DNA from: Bacteroidota bacterium
GTDB lineage: Bacteria; Bacteroidota; Kryptoniia; Kryptoniales; JAKASW01
NCBI GenBank assembly: GCA_021796055.1
Contig: JAJYOS010000041.1
Span: 1-15,594, forward strand
Length of the DNA stretch: 15,594 nucleotides
Direction: 5' to 3'
The translations under genes were made by a program, and so were the position numbers. Shown piece after piece: positions 1 to 7,177 of this stretch. The notes below the pieces were generated by a model. The model was not told the DNA's origin and searched no databases. It worked only from the letters and a program-made list of their open reading frames with translations. Within the stretch, counting starts at the first letter, position 1; each line of letters starts with the position of its first letter.

Positions 1-64
1 CTCATATTTCTCCGGTCGAATGGAAAAAACCTGAGGTAGCCCCAACTACCAACCAGAAGAAAGA

Positions 65-98
65 AGCCCCGCCGTGAAGTTAACGACGGGGCTTTTTT
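65..98 (+). terminator. Rho-independent terminator of an upstream gene
   Basis: An 11-base stem with one mismatch (left arm 65-75, right arm 83-93) is followed by a run of six T (93-98). It points rightward, so it ends a plus-strand transcript that begins left of the window. In frame 3 the first bases read as a 24-residue tail ending at a TGA at 75-77, inside the left arm, which would suit the end of that gene, but this is too short to identify. In the opposite direction the hairpin is followed by a T-rich but interrupted stretch, so it may also help to end the minus-strand gene at 128-2170. Confidence 0.8.
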
Positions 99-127
99 GT
101 GTTGGGCTGTGGTACGACCTTTCCTCT

Positions 128-2170
128 CTATTTCACCAACATCATTTTCTTCAGGAAAATGTGATCACCTGCGATGAGCCTGTAGAGGTACACACCGCTG
201 GCAAGGCCGGAAGCGTTGAAGGAGACTGAATACGATCCAGCCTGCTGGTTTGTGTTGACCAGCGTTTGAACAACTCTGCCGAGTACATCATAGACGGTCA
301 GCGAGACGTGGCTCGGGTTGCGGATCTGATAGTCGATCGTCGTTGTGGGATTGAACGGGTTGGGATAGTTCTGTGCGAGGCTGAATGATTTTGGAACTTC
401 CGTACCGACTCCGGCCAAAGGAGACAATTGTCTGAATGCCTTGGATGACTGCCCGAGTCCGACAAACCTCAAGTCTCTTACATAGAACCGGTAGGCAGAT
501 GCCTCATCGGACTGGAATGTCAGCCTGCTGAATTTTGTGCCGTTGGGGTCGAGTTGGCTCACCGGAATGGATACATTTACCCACCCTGATGCTGTAAGCG
601 TGGTATCGACACAGGGAAGGGACTGTCCTGAATCGGTCTGGAGGAAGACGCCGAACTCCTGTGTGCCCATGAAGGAGAAGTTGAAGCTGGTGTACATGGA
701 AGGGTTGACCGAGTCCTGAGTGCTCCAGGAACCGTCGAGCAGACTCAGGGCTCCCCATGCGTCGGCATTTACGCTGATGGCGTTGGAGTCGGTGTAGGTA
801 ACGGAAGCTCCCCACGACACATCGGTCCATGGAGACTGGAGAGTCGAGTCGTAGACCGCCAGATCAGGATTACCTTGAGTCGTGAAGTGCCAGACTTGAG
901 ACCACGGGCTGTTCCCGTAAGCATTGCTTGTTCTGACTCTCCAATAGTAAGTGGTACCTTGTGCGAGCCCCTGCGCCTGGTACACTTGAACACTGCCGTA
1001 TGCGCCAGGTCCGTGCGAAGTATCATAGACTACTGACAGGAAACTGCTGTCCGGCGATATTTGTATGCGTGAGCCGGTTACCCAGCATGAATCTGTAGAC
1101 TTGAAAGATGGATTTGTAGGAGAATTTGTTGTACCGTTTGCGGGCACAGCTAATGCGGGAGCATACGGAGGGGCAATCCCGCCGTCGGTTGTTCTAAGGA
1201 TTGTGTTCCCTGCTAGAACAATACCTTTAGCGCCGTTCGCAAATGCCACGGCATTCAACGTAGCGTATTGATTAGCTCTTCCGAGAGTTTGGACGGCGCC
1301 GTTTCGAACGATCATCCCCGGATATCCGACTGCATACCATGCTGATGCCTCCGCATAGGAGCAGCCATGAAGTGATGCGCCTTCGCTCTTCTCGTTCCAG
1401 GAGGCGCCTCCGTCGCTGGTGATGAATTCGATAGGTCCCGTTAATCCGGTTTGCCCTTCAGAGTATCCAGCGGCAAGTCCAAGATTACTTCTAAAGGAGA
1501 CAGCATTTAGCGTCTCCAGTTGTCTTGTTTGCAACCTGTATATATTGGTTACCTGATTCCAGGTACTTCCCGTATTTGTTGTGCGTAGAACGGGAGCTTC
1601 GCCGCTGGAACCGCCAAAAGGTGTCCCGACTCCTACTGCTACCCATGTGCTGTCATTTACGGATGAGACGCCCGTCAGTTTGTTTGTTACTCCACTGTTC
1701 TGCCTATTCCATGTCGTACCACCGTCGCTTGTGTAGAGTATTGTTCCTCCGTCTCCCACTGCCATACCGTTGTTGCCGTGGAAGAAGGAAACCGCACGGA
1801 GGTTGGTACCTGTGCCGCTGGTTTGTTTCAGCCACGTCACTCCGCCATTTGTGGTGTGTAGAATCGTTCCGCCGCCGCCGACAACGGTTCCGGTGTCGAC
1901 ATTTGTGAAAGTAATCCCCAGCAGGGACTGAGTTGTTCCGCTCGTCTGGCTTGTCCAGGTCACTCCTCCGTCAGTGCTCTTTAGTATTGCGCCGCCGGCG
2001 CCGACGACGTATGCAGTCAATGTATCGGGAAAAGAGACGGCGTAGAGATTATTTGACGTTCCGCTCTTCTCGGGTACCCATCCCTGCTGCGCAAAGGCAG
2101 CGCTTGTGAAGAAGGTAGAGAGAAAGAAGATTGGTGCGACGAGCATCGGTATCTTGATTATATTTTTCAT
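128..2170 (-). CDS. Secreted YCF48/BNR-like beta-propeller protein with FnIII, carbohydrate-binding-like and T9SS sorting domains
   Basis: This 680-residue protein is exported and probably anchored or released outside the cell; no catalytic site is visible. A signal peptide covers residues 1-27 (hydrophobic core, AFA-QQ cleavage site). Residues about 36-335 are propeller repeats with the TxDGGxTW signature, the first three exactly 41 residues long. A fibronectin III domain follows (about 336-432, ending YYWRV...WHFTT), then a beta-sandwich module (about 436-572) similar to one in the chitinase at 3447-6722. The end (about 592-680) is a type A sorting domain with QNYPNPFNPTTTI and a basic C-terminus (KKMMLVK). 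The start has an AGAGG ribosome site. YCF48-type repeats are known from a photosystem II assembly factor, but in T9SS proteins they are generic binding or structural modules, so I infer adhesion or substrate binding rather than photosynthesis. Confidence 0.88.
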   Translation of the reverse strand: MKNIIKIPMLVAPIFFLSTFFTSAAFAQQGWVPEKSGTSNNLYAVSFPDTLTAYVVGAGGAILKSTDGGVTWTSQTSGTTQSLLGITFTNVDTGTVVGGGGTILHTTNGGVTWLKQTSGTGTNLRAVSFFHGNNGMAVGDGGTILYTSDGGTTWNRQNSGVTNKLTGVSSVNDSTWVAVGVGTPFGGSSGEAPVLRTTNTGSTWNQVTNIYRLQTRQLETLNAVSFRSNLGLAAGYSEGQTGLTGPIEFITSDGGASWNEKSEGASLHGCSYAEASAWYAVGYPGMIVRNGAVQTLGRANQYATLNAVAFANGAKGIVLAGNTILRTTDGGIAPPYAPALAVPANGTTNSPTNPSFKSTDSCWVTGSRIQISPDSSFLSVVYDTSHGPGAYGSVQVYQAQGLAQGTTYYWRVRTSNAYGNSPWSQVWHFTTQGNPDLAVYDSTLQSPWTDVSWGASVTYTDSNAISVNADAWGALSLLDGSWSTQDSVNPSMYTSFNFSFMGTQEFGVFLQTDSGQSLPCVDTTLTASGWVNVSIPVSQLDPNGTKFSRLTFQSDEASAYRFYVRDLRFVGLGQSSKAFRQLSPLAGVGTEVPKSFSLAQNYPNPFNPTTTIDYQIRNPSHVSLTVYDVLGRVVQTLVNTNQQAGSYSVSFNASGLASGVYLYRLIAGDHIFLKKMMLVK
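1697..2065 (-). repeat. Three tandem 123-base repeats coding propeller blades
   Basis: Residues 36-76, 77-117 and 118-158 of the propeller protein are three consecutive 41-residue copies, each starting SGT or SGx and ending in GGxTW plus four residues. Further blades after this are longer and more diverged. The equal length suggests internal duplication of one blade. Confidence 0.75.
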
Positions 2171-2257
2171 GTTAGCCTCTTGTTAGTTATGGCCGGAGCG
2201 GCAGTACAATCCTACGTGCGGACCGCCCACCGAAGCGGCGTGTTTATTATGCGATGG

Positions 2258-2319
2258 TTATTTCACCAGCAATATGTTCTTCAGGAAAATGTGATCACCT
2301 GCGATGAGCCTGTAGAGGT
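2258..2319 (-). pseudogene. Remnant of a second T9SS sorting domain gene end
   Basis: Read on the minus strand this stretch encodes the last 19 residues of a T9SS sorting domain (LYRLIAGDHIFL, then KNILLVK and a TAA stop), almost the same as the end of the gene at 128-2170. The 43 bases 2277-2319 are identical to 147-189. Similarity stops sharply at 2319/2320; beyond that the frame no longer resembles a sorting domain. It is the 3' end of a lost or rearranged paralogue, or one end of a partial duplication of the neighbouring gene. Confidence 0.8.
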
Positions 2320-2588
2320 CTTGCATACTGAAACCTTTCCGTTTCAAGAGAGTCTGCGGCGTCTGTTGCGACACCCTGAAATGGTGAAACCAGAGTACCG
2401 GATTGATGACAACAAACTCAAACCCTGTGCCACCACAGCGCGGCCGAGAGGCGCGCGAAACGAGGCCAGGATTGCGTGATCGAAGCCGCCTCGCCGCGGA
2501 GGTGAAAGTCTCGCTGAGTAAGACAGTGTCAGTGCCCGCTCATCGCCGTTTACTTCGTAGTCGGGAAAGCGCCACAGAGCATGGTGGT

Positions 2589-2640
2589 TAGTATCGGGTT
2601 TCTGTTGCTCAACTCCGTTGAGTCGAAAGTCGCGATACTA
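2589..2640 (+). other. 52-base imperfect hairpin with three nested stems
   Basis: Three nested complementary pairs fold onto one another: TAGTATCG (2589-2596) with CGATACTA (2633-2640), TTTC (2599-2602) with GAAA (2625-2628), and CTCAAC (2608-2613) with GTTGAG (2617-2622) around a TCC loop. No T-run follows, so it is not a standard terminator. It could be a structured RNA, a protein-binding site or a mobile-element end. Confidence 0.5.
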
Positions 2641-2735
2641 TACTTGGCATAACTGCACAGAGCTCTATCCTCATCCCCAAAACATCTGACCCTCTTCCTT
2701 TTCGAACCCAACTTCTATTCAACCATCCCCGGCTT

Positions 2736-2839
2736 AATCCACCAATCCAACAATCCAATGTTCAAGCGATCCCCACTAATTCGCTCTGCCTATTCCATAG
2801 TTCCATCAATCCAAGCTTCCATTATTCCACCATTCCGTT
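2736..2839. repeat. G-poor tract of degenerate CAATCCA/ATTCCA repeats
   Basis: Units resembling AATCCA, ATTCCA and TTCCAT recur about ten times within about 100 bases, clearest at 2741-2759 and again at 2791-2836. The surrounding 2650-2860 stretch is strikingly poor in G on the plus strand. All frames look non-coding. It is probably a decayed short tandem repeat. Confidence 0.55.
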
Positions 2840-2861
2840 AATTTATTCTCCCCCGACTCGT

Positions 2862-2886
2862 CCTTGTAGTACTTTTCGCTACAAGG
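2862..2886 (+). terminator. Possible weak terminator or attenuator hairpin
   Basis: CCTTGTAG (2862-2869) is the exact complement of CTACAAGG (2879-2886) around a 9-base loop, followed by TTGTTTCCTTT. The stem is AT-rich and the T-run is interrupted, so termination would be inefficient. It lies about 130 bases before the receiver-like gene and could sit in its leader. Confidence 0.35.
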
Positions 2887-3015
2887 TTGTTTCCTTTATT
2901 CCCACACCCGGCTATCCCCTATCCTACTTGAAAATCGGGCATTTACCGATACCCGCCCTTTTCGCTCCCTGCTAATTTTCTAACGCAAAAAATGAAAAAC
3001 AGGCGTGAGAATATG

Positions 3016-3450
3016 ATGAGAATTTTACTAGCCACCGATTCGGAGATAATGCGCCCGAAACTTCGAGCGATCATTTCGGAAATTCCGAATGTCGAATGCG
3101 TAAGCGACGTAGCTGATGAAGTCAACGTCGTGTGCGAAGTCCTATCAACTTGTCCAGATGTGGTAGTCGTAGTGCTCCCGAAATTCGGACGCCTGGGAAC
3201 AGGCGTGGTCCCGGTAATCCGGCGAATCAATCCGGATGTGATTATTGTAGTGCTGACTCTGCCGTTCAACTCGGCGGGAGAGGAAGTCTGGAAGGAAGCG
3301 GGCGCCACATTCGTATTCAGCCTCACGACTCAACTGAACCAATTCATCGATTGCCTGACGGCTCTCTCCTATGAGAAGGCTGTCAAGAACAACATCGATT
3401 CCGTTAATGATGCTTCGAGCAACGGATTACAAAGCAAGGAGAACAAATGA
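3016..3450 (+). CDS. Degenerate (pseudo-)receiver protein coupled to a chitinase gene
   Basis: A stand-alone receiver-like fold of about 144 residues with no output domain; a longer start at 2992 would add 8 residues. I chose 3016 because GTGAG sits 7 bases upstream and the protein then begins MRILL, as receivers do; 2992 has no ribosome site. Numbering from 2992, the layout matches NarL-type receivers: strand beta-1 with D16, PDVVVVVLP at 55-63, VVLT with the conserved T89, and EAGA at 102-105. The phosphoacceptor Asp is replaced by Val61, one residue of the acidic pair is missing, and the usual Lys after strand beta-5 is Ser or Leu. Phosphorylation is therefore unlikely. The stop overlaps the start of the chitinase gene (ATGA at 3447-3450), so the two are translationally coupled. 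Its role in chitinase expression or export is inference. Confidence 0.75.
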   Translation: MRILLATDSEIMRPKLRAIISEIPNVECVSDVADEVNVVCEVLSTCPDVVVVVLPKFGRLGTGVVPVIRRINPDVIIVVLTLPFNSAGEEVWKEAGATFVFSLTTQLNQFIDCLTALSYEKAVKNNIDSVNDASSNGLQSKENK

Positions 3451-6400
3451 AAAAGTTCGAGAATAGATACCGAGGTTTGTTGACCGCGGCGCTGATATTT
3501 CTCATGTCGATTGCGGCAGCGAAAGTACAGGCCAAGCCGTGGGTGACTGCTTATTATTGCGGGTGGGAGTTAGGAGATGGATCAAACGGGTACATGCCGG
3601 TCGCAGATGTCGATTTTAGCGCGATGACCGACGTTGTTTATTTCGCGATCGTGCCTAACGCGGACGGATCGCTCGATTTAGCGAGCAACGGCATTTCGAC
3701 AACCGGTGCCACGGCGCTTACCACAGCGGCGCATGCCAGCGGCACCAAAGTGCTTATCTGCGTTGGCGGATGGAATACCGAGAGCGGATTCCAGGGCGCC
3801 ACGAACTCGACGAACCTTAACACGTTCGTCTCTAACATCGTCGCTTTTGTAAAGAACAATAATATGGACGGCGTAGATATCGACTGGGAACCGGAAGCCT
3901 CAACCGACGACGCGCAGTACGAGGCGCTGATTAAGGCTCTTCGCTCCGCGCTGGGGAGCTCCTATCTGATTACGACGACTGCCGGAGATCCTACCGCGAT
4001 GGCGGCCGTCCAGTCGGACCTTAACCAGATAAATATCATGACATACGATATGGCCGGCCCGTGGCAGGGATGGGTGTCATGGTACAACAGCTCTGTATAT
4101 TCTTACGGCACGGCCTCAACAAACGGGTCGGAAGCTTCATCCAACGTCAATTCACAGGTTGCCAGTTATGAAAGCGCCGGTGTGTCCGCATCTAAACTCG
4201 GCATAGGCTCCGAGTTCGCCGGGACAGTGTGGAACGGCGGCACGATGACGAACGGCGCCGGTGTAACCGGACCAAACCAGGCATGGTCAACAGCTCCCAC
4301 CGTACAGGAAGACGTGCCCCTTTATGCGTCGGACGGCTCCGGAATCATGCAAAAATATTACAATGCCCAGGACTATCACTGGGACAGTCAGGCCCAGGCG
4401 TCTTACCTCAGCACGACCGGCTCGACCAACTCCAGCGATTACTTCATAAGCTTTGAAGACACGAGCGATGTCAATGCCAAGTTTAACTACATAAACAGCA
4501 AGGGACTCGGCGGATTGATCATCTATTCTCTCGGCATGGGATACCCGGGCAACGGCACTTATCCCTTGCTGGCGTACGTGAAGAAAGAGATGGGCGGCGG
4601 TACTACAGCGGTGCCGACCGACACGATTTCTCCCTCTATTTCGATTTCCTCGCCGACGAACGGCGCGACGGTGTCCGGCACTCTGTCAATTTCGGCTAAC
4701 GCTTCCGATAACGTCGGAGTTACAGGCGTTACGTTCAAAGTGGATGGCAGTGTGATCGGATCGACAATCAGTGTTGCTCCGTTTACAGCAAGCCTTCTCA
4801 CTACGACGCTAACTAACGGCACGCACACGATAAGCGCGACGGCAACGGACGCCGCGGGCAATTCTTCGACTGCGTCGATCACCGTGAATGTTTCAAACAT
4901 CCTCTCGACCAAGGATACAACCGCGCCGACTGTTTCTGTCACGTCGCCCTCGAGCGGATCGACCGTGTCCGGGACCATATCGCTTTCAGCAAACGCCAGC
5001 GACAATGTCGGCGTAACTGGCGTGCAATTTAAGATCGACGGAACGAATTATGGAAGCGCTATTACTACCTCGCCGTACACCACTACATTGGCCACATCCG
5101 GTCTGTCAAACGGCACCCACACGATATCAGCGGTTGCGAGCGACGCGGCAGGTAACACAGCAACCAGTTCAGTAACGGTAACGGTCTCTAATACCGTCGC
5201 CTCTAGCGCAGCCAGCACTTCGGGGACTTGGATTTACCAGAACCAGCTGGCGTCGAACTGGTCGGATGGTTCGTGGAACGTGACTGACGATTTCGCAAAC
5301 ACATCTATAGTTTACAGCGGATGCACCGCGTCCGTTAGCGTCGCACAGAATGCTTCCGGCGGTTTCAGGCTCCTTTCCGGAGGATGGAATGCGTTGGTGA
5401 ATGTTGACCCGGCGCAGTATTCCGACGTTACATTCGACATCTATTCCGCTTCTTCTATCGACCTTGCGGTGTTCCTTATGGGCGGTCCGACGGGAGTCAC
5501 GTTCCCGACTGTCAATTATGGCACGGTTTCCGCGGATCACTGGACAAGCATCACTATTCCGATGTCGGAGCTCGATCCGACGAACCAGGTCTTCACCATG
5601 CTTGTAATCGAAGACGCGAGCGGCAATCCAATAACTTACTATATCGATAATCTGCAGCTGACCACGATTCCGGCGCCGACACTCTTGCTACCTGCCGAAG
5701 CTGATTCCACTGTCACATCCCCGGTGACGTTGACATGGAAAATACCTTCGGGAGCCACATCCTGCCGACTACAGGTATCGACGGACAGTACTTTCTCTTC
5801 GACCGTTGTCGATAGCGCCAACCTGACGACGGATTCCCTTACCGTAAACAATTTGCAGGCGGGAAACACGTATTACTGGCGCGCCGACGCGAGCTCCGGC
5901 AGCTTGACGAGCAATTGGTCTTCCCCCTGGGTCTTCAAAATACCTTCGGTGGCTTCCGTTCCCGGCCTGGCAATTTACCAGGATGCGCTCCAGTCTCCGT
6001 GGATGGACGCCTCATGGAATGCCACGCTCAACTTCTCAAACACCAGCCCGGTTTACGGCGGAAGCTCCTCGATTTCAGTTGTACAAGGTGAATGGGGAGC
6101 GGCGAGTCTCCATTATGGCGCGTGGAATTCCGGGGAGTACATAAACCCGGCTCTTTACAGCGCAGTCCAGTTCGAGGTCTACACTAGCTCGAAGATGTCC
6201 TTCACAGTTGGACTTGAAAGCGACGCGGGAACCTCATTCCAGGCCGTCTCTGTCGGGAGTGTTCACGCTAATAAATGGACATTGATAACGGTACCGATGA
6301 GCAGTCTAAATCCGTCTAATCAGCAATTTGACCGGATCGACATTTCGGAGAACAGCAGCCAAACCGAGACATACTATCTGGACAATCTGCAATTGAACAA

Positions 6401-6722
6401 TGCCTCCAGTTCGCTGACGGCTACCGGAATAGATACTGTCGCCTCGGTGCAAACGCCCTCGAAGTTTGCCCTGGAGCAAAACTATCCGAATCCTTTCAAC
6501 CCGACTACAACGATTATGTTTTCTGTACCGGAAGCAGCGCATGTTACGCTCAAGGTGTACAACACGCTCGGCCAGCAGGTGGCAACGCTGGTCGATAGTT
6601 ACATGAGCGCTGGAATGCATTCTGCGGTGTGGAATGGTTCGAGTTGCGCGAGCGGAGTTTATTTCTACAGACTGATGGCAGGCAACAAAGCCATGATTAA
6701 GAAGATGATTCTAATAAAGTGA
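3447..6722 (+). CDS. Large modular T9SS-secreted GH18 chitinase
   Basis: A 1091-residue exported glycoside hydrolase family 18 enzyme, expected to cut beta-1,4 bonds in chitin. Signal peptide 1-29 (VQA-KP). The GH18 barrel (about 30-380) has DGVDIDWE at 141-148 with Glu148 as the acid/base, and MTYD at 198-201. Two Ig-like repeats of the Big_7 type follow (about 393-589, NASDNVGVTGV in each), then a carbohydrate-binding-like beta-sandwich (about 593-740), FnIII (about 742-834), a second such sandwich (about 840-985) and a T9SS type A sorting domain (about 1005-1091, QNYPNPFNPTTTI, ending KKMILIK). The SxGG motif reads CVGG, and the usual beta-8 Trp is Tyr360. An AAGGAG ribosome site lies in the end of the receiver-like gene, whose stop it overlaps. 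A terminator follows 62 bases after the stop. The carbohydrate-binding label for the sandwiches rests on their context and aromatic pattern only. Confidence 0.93.
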   Translation: MKKFENRYRGLLTAALIFLMSIAAAKVQAKPWVTAYYCGWELGDGSNGYMPVADVDFSAMTDVVYFAIVPNADGSLDLASNGISTTGATALTTAAHASGTKVLICVGGWNTESGFQGATNSTNLNTFVSNIVAFVKNNNMDGVDIDWEPEASTDDAQYEALIKALRSALGSSYLITTTAGDPTAMAAVQSDLNQINIMTYDMAGPWQGWVSWYNSSVYSYGTASTNGSEASSNVNSQVASYESAGVSASKLGIGSEFAGTVWNGGTMTNGAGVTGPNQAWSTAPTVQEDVPLYASDGSGIMQKYYNAQDYHWDSQAQASYLSTTGSTNSSDYFISFEDTSDVNAKFNYINSKGLGGLIIYSLGMGYPGNGTYPLLAYVKKEMGGGTTAVPTDTISPSISISSPTNGATVSGTLSISANASDNVGVTGVTFKVDGSVIGSTISVAPFTASLLTTTLTNGTHTISATATDAAGNSSTASITVNVSNILSTKDTTAPTVSVTSPSSGSTVSGTISLSANASDNVGVTGVQFKIDGTNYGSAITTSPYTTTLATSGLSNGTHTISAVASDAAGNTATSSVTVTVSNTVASSAASTSGTWIYQNQLASNWSDGSWNVTDDFANTSIVYSGCTASVSVAQNASGGFRLLSGGWNALVNVDPAQYSDVTFDIYSASSIDLAVFLMGGPTGVTFPTVNYGTVSADHWTSITIPMSELDPTNQVFTMLVIEDASGNPITYYIDNLQLTTIPAPTLLLPAEADSTVTSPVTLTWKIPSGATSCRLQVSTDSTFSSTVVDSANLTTDSLTVNNLQAGNTYYWRADASSGSLTSNWSSPWVFKIPSVASVPGLAIYQDALQSPWMDASWNATLNFSNTSPVYGGSSSISVVQGEWGAASLHYGAWNSGEYINPALYSAVQFEVYTSSKMSFTVGLESDAGTSFQAVSVGSVHANKWTLITVPMSSLNPSNQQFDRIDISENSSQTETYYLDNLQLNNASSSLTATGIDTVASVQTPSKFALEQNYPNPFNPTTTIMFSVPEAAHVTLKVYNTLGQQVATLVDSYMSAGMHSAVWNGSSCASGVYFYRLMAGNKAMIKKMILIK
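4627..5214 (+). repeat. Tandem pair of 294-base Ig-like domain repeats
   Basis: Two consecutive 98-residue Ig-like domains lie in the same gene. The NASDNVGVTGV motif recurs exactly 294 bases apart (AAC at 4698 and at 4992), and both copies end in a TDAAGN or SDAAGN motif followed by a Ser/Thr-rich strand. The bases have diverged more than the residues, which suggests an old duplication kept by selection. Confidence 0.75.
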
Positions 6723-6737
6723 CGACTCGATGAGACA

Positions 6738-6760
6738 GGCTCGGCTCACTCTGCCGAGCT
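6738..6760 (+). other. Hairpin just after the large chitinase gene
   Basis: GCTCGGC (6739-6745) pairs perfectly with GCCGAGC (6753-6759) around a 7-base loop, with one more G-U pair outside. No T-run follows. It sits between the stop codon and the true terminator, so it probably protects the mRNA 3' end from exonucleases or assists termination. Confidence 0.5.
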
Positions 6761-6783
6761 GCCATAAATTGAAATGTTCGCGG

Positions 6784-6816
6784 GGTCGCCCTCAGAAATG
6801 GGGCGACCTTTTTTTT
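6784..6816 (+). terminator. Strong rho-independent terminator
   Basis: GGTCGCCC (6784-6791) pairs perfectly with GGGCGACC (6801-6808), followed at once by eight T (6809-6816). It ends the receiver/chitinase transcript and makes the next three chitinase genes a separate unit. Confidence 0.93.
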
Positions 6817-7003
6817 GTACCTCCCGACGAGCCGCCTCGTTCGCCGTAAATGTGTACCACCTAACCAATTCTCCGGAATGAGCGTGTAAAATATATACGC
6901 GGCCTGCAGCGATTCGATGAATAATCGTCAGAATCTTCCGGCCTGAGGATTGATGATATATTCTTGCCAGGTCCCACGGAGCCAAGTCGAAGGAGGGGCC
7001 GTC

Positions 7004-7105
7004 ATGAACAAGCCGCCAAGTTATCGGACGGCTCGCGAGGGCGGGTCCACGGTAAGTTCACCCAGCTTGACCGAACCGACTGGTTTTAAACTCGATCAGG
7101 AGTGA
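7004..7105 (+). CDS. Possible 33-residue leader peptide
   Basis: An ATG at 7004 follows an unusually good ribosome site (AAGGAGGGG, 6990-6998) and opens 33 codons rich in Ser, Thr and Pro, ending at TGA 7103-7105. I do not recognise the peptide; it has no signal sequence or membrane segment. The stop comes 7 bases before two alternative hairpins and 72 bases before the TTG start of the next chitinase gene, a layout that fits a translated leader. The 6817-7003 stretch before it holds an AT-rich TATATA (6892-6897) that could be a -10 element, but no good -35. Alternatively the ORF is a chance one beside a purine-rich run. Confidence 0.35.
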   Translation: MNKPPSYRTAREGGSTVSSPSLTEPTGFKLDQE

Positions 7106-7112
7106 AATCCGG

Positions 7113-7149
7113 CGATGGCAGGCTGGGCATCACCACCATCGGGGCCTGC
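7113..7149 (+). promoter_or_regulatory. Two mutually exclusive hairpins in a chitinase leader
   Basis: CGATGG (7113-7118) is complementary to CCATCG (7136-7141), and GCAGGC (7118-7123) is complementary to GCCTGC (7144-7149). The arms are interleaved, so either one hairpin forms at a time or, less comfortably given the short loops, a pseudoknot does. They lie between the small ORF stop and the GGAG ribosome site (7165-7168) of the chitinase gene. No T-run follows, so any control would act on translation or mRNA stability. Confidence 0.35.
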
Positions 7150-7177
7150 TAACGACATTGCATTGGAGTAGCGGAAA

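Larger units (their letters stand above)
2171..3015. other. Gene-free region between divergent genes
   Basis: About 845 bases separate the minus-strand propeller gene from the plus-strand receiver-like gene. Apart from the sorting-domain remnant, two hairpins and the G-poor repeat tract listed separately, I see no gene here. A 99-codon ORF on the plus strand (2180-2479) runs antisense through the remnant and has no domain signature. Promoters for both divergent genes should lie here, but I could not place convincing -35/-10 pairs. Confidence 0.7.

Noticed and set aside
2180..2479. 99-codon plus-strand ORF upstream of the propeller gene
   Set aside because: It runs antisense through the sorting-domain remnant and ends in low-complexity residues; no ribosome site or family pattern.
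6746..6985. 79-codon minus-strand ORF between chitinase genes
   Set aside because: It spans the strong terminator and a hairpin and shows no protein signature.
7113..7149. Rho-independent terminator before the second chitinase
   Set aside because: The hairpins are not followed by a T-run, so termination is unlikely; kept only as a possible translational control element.
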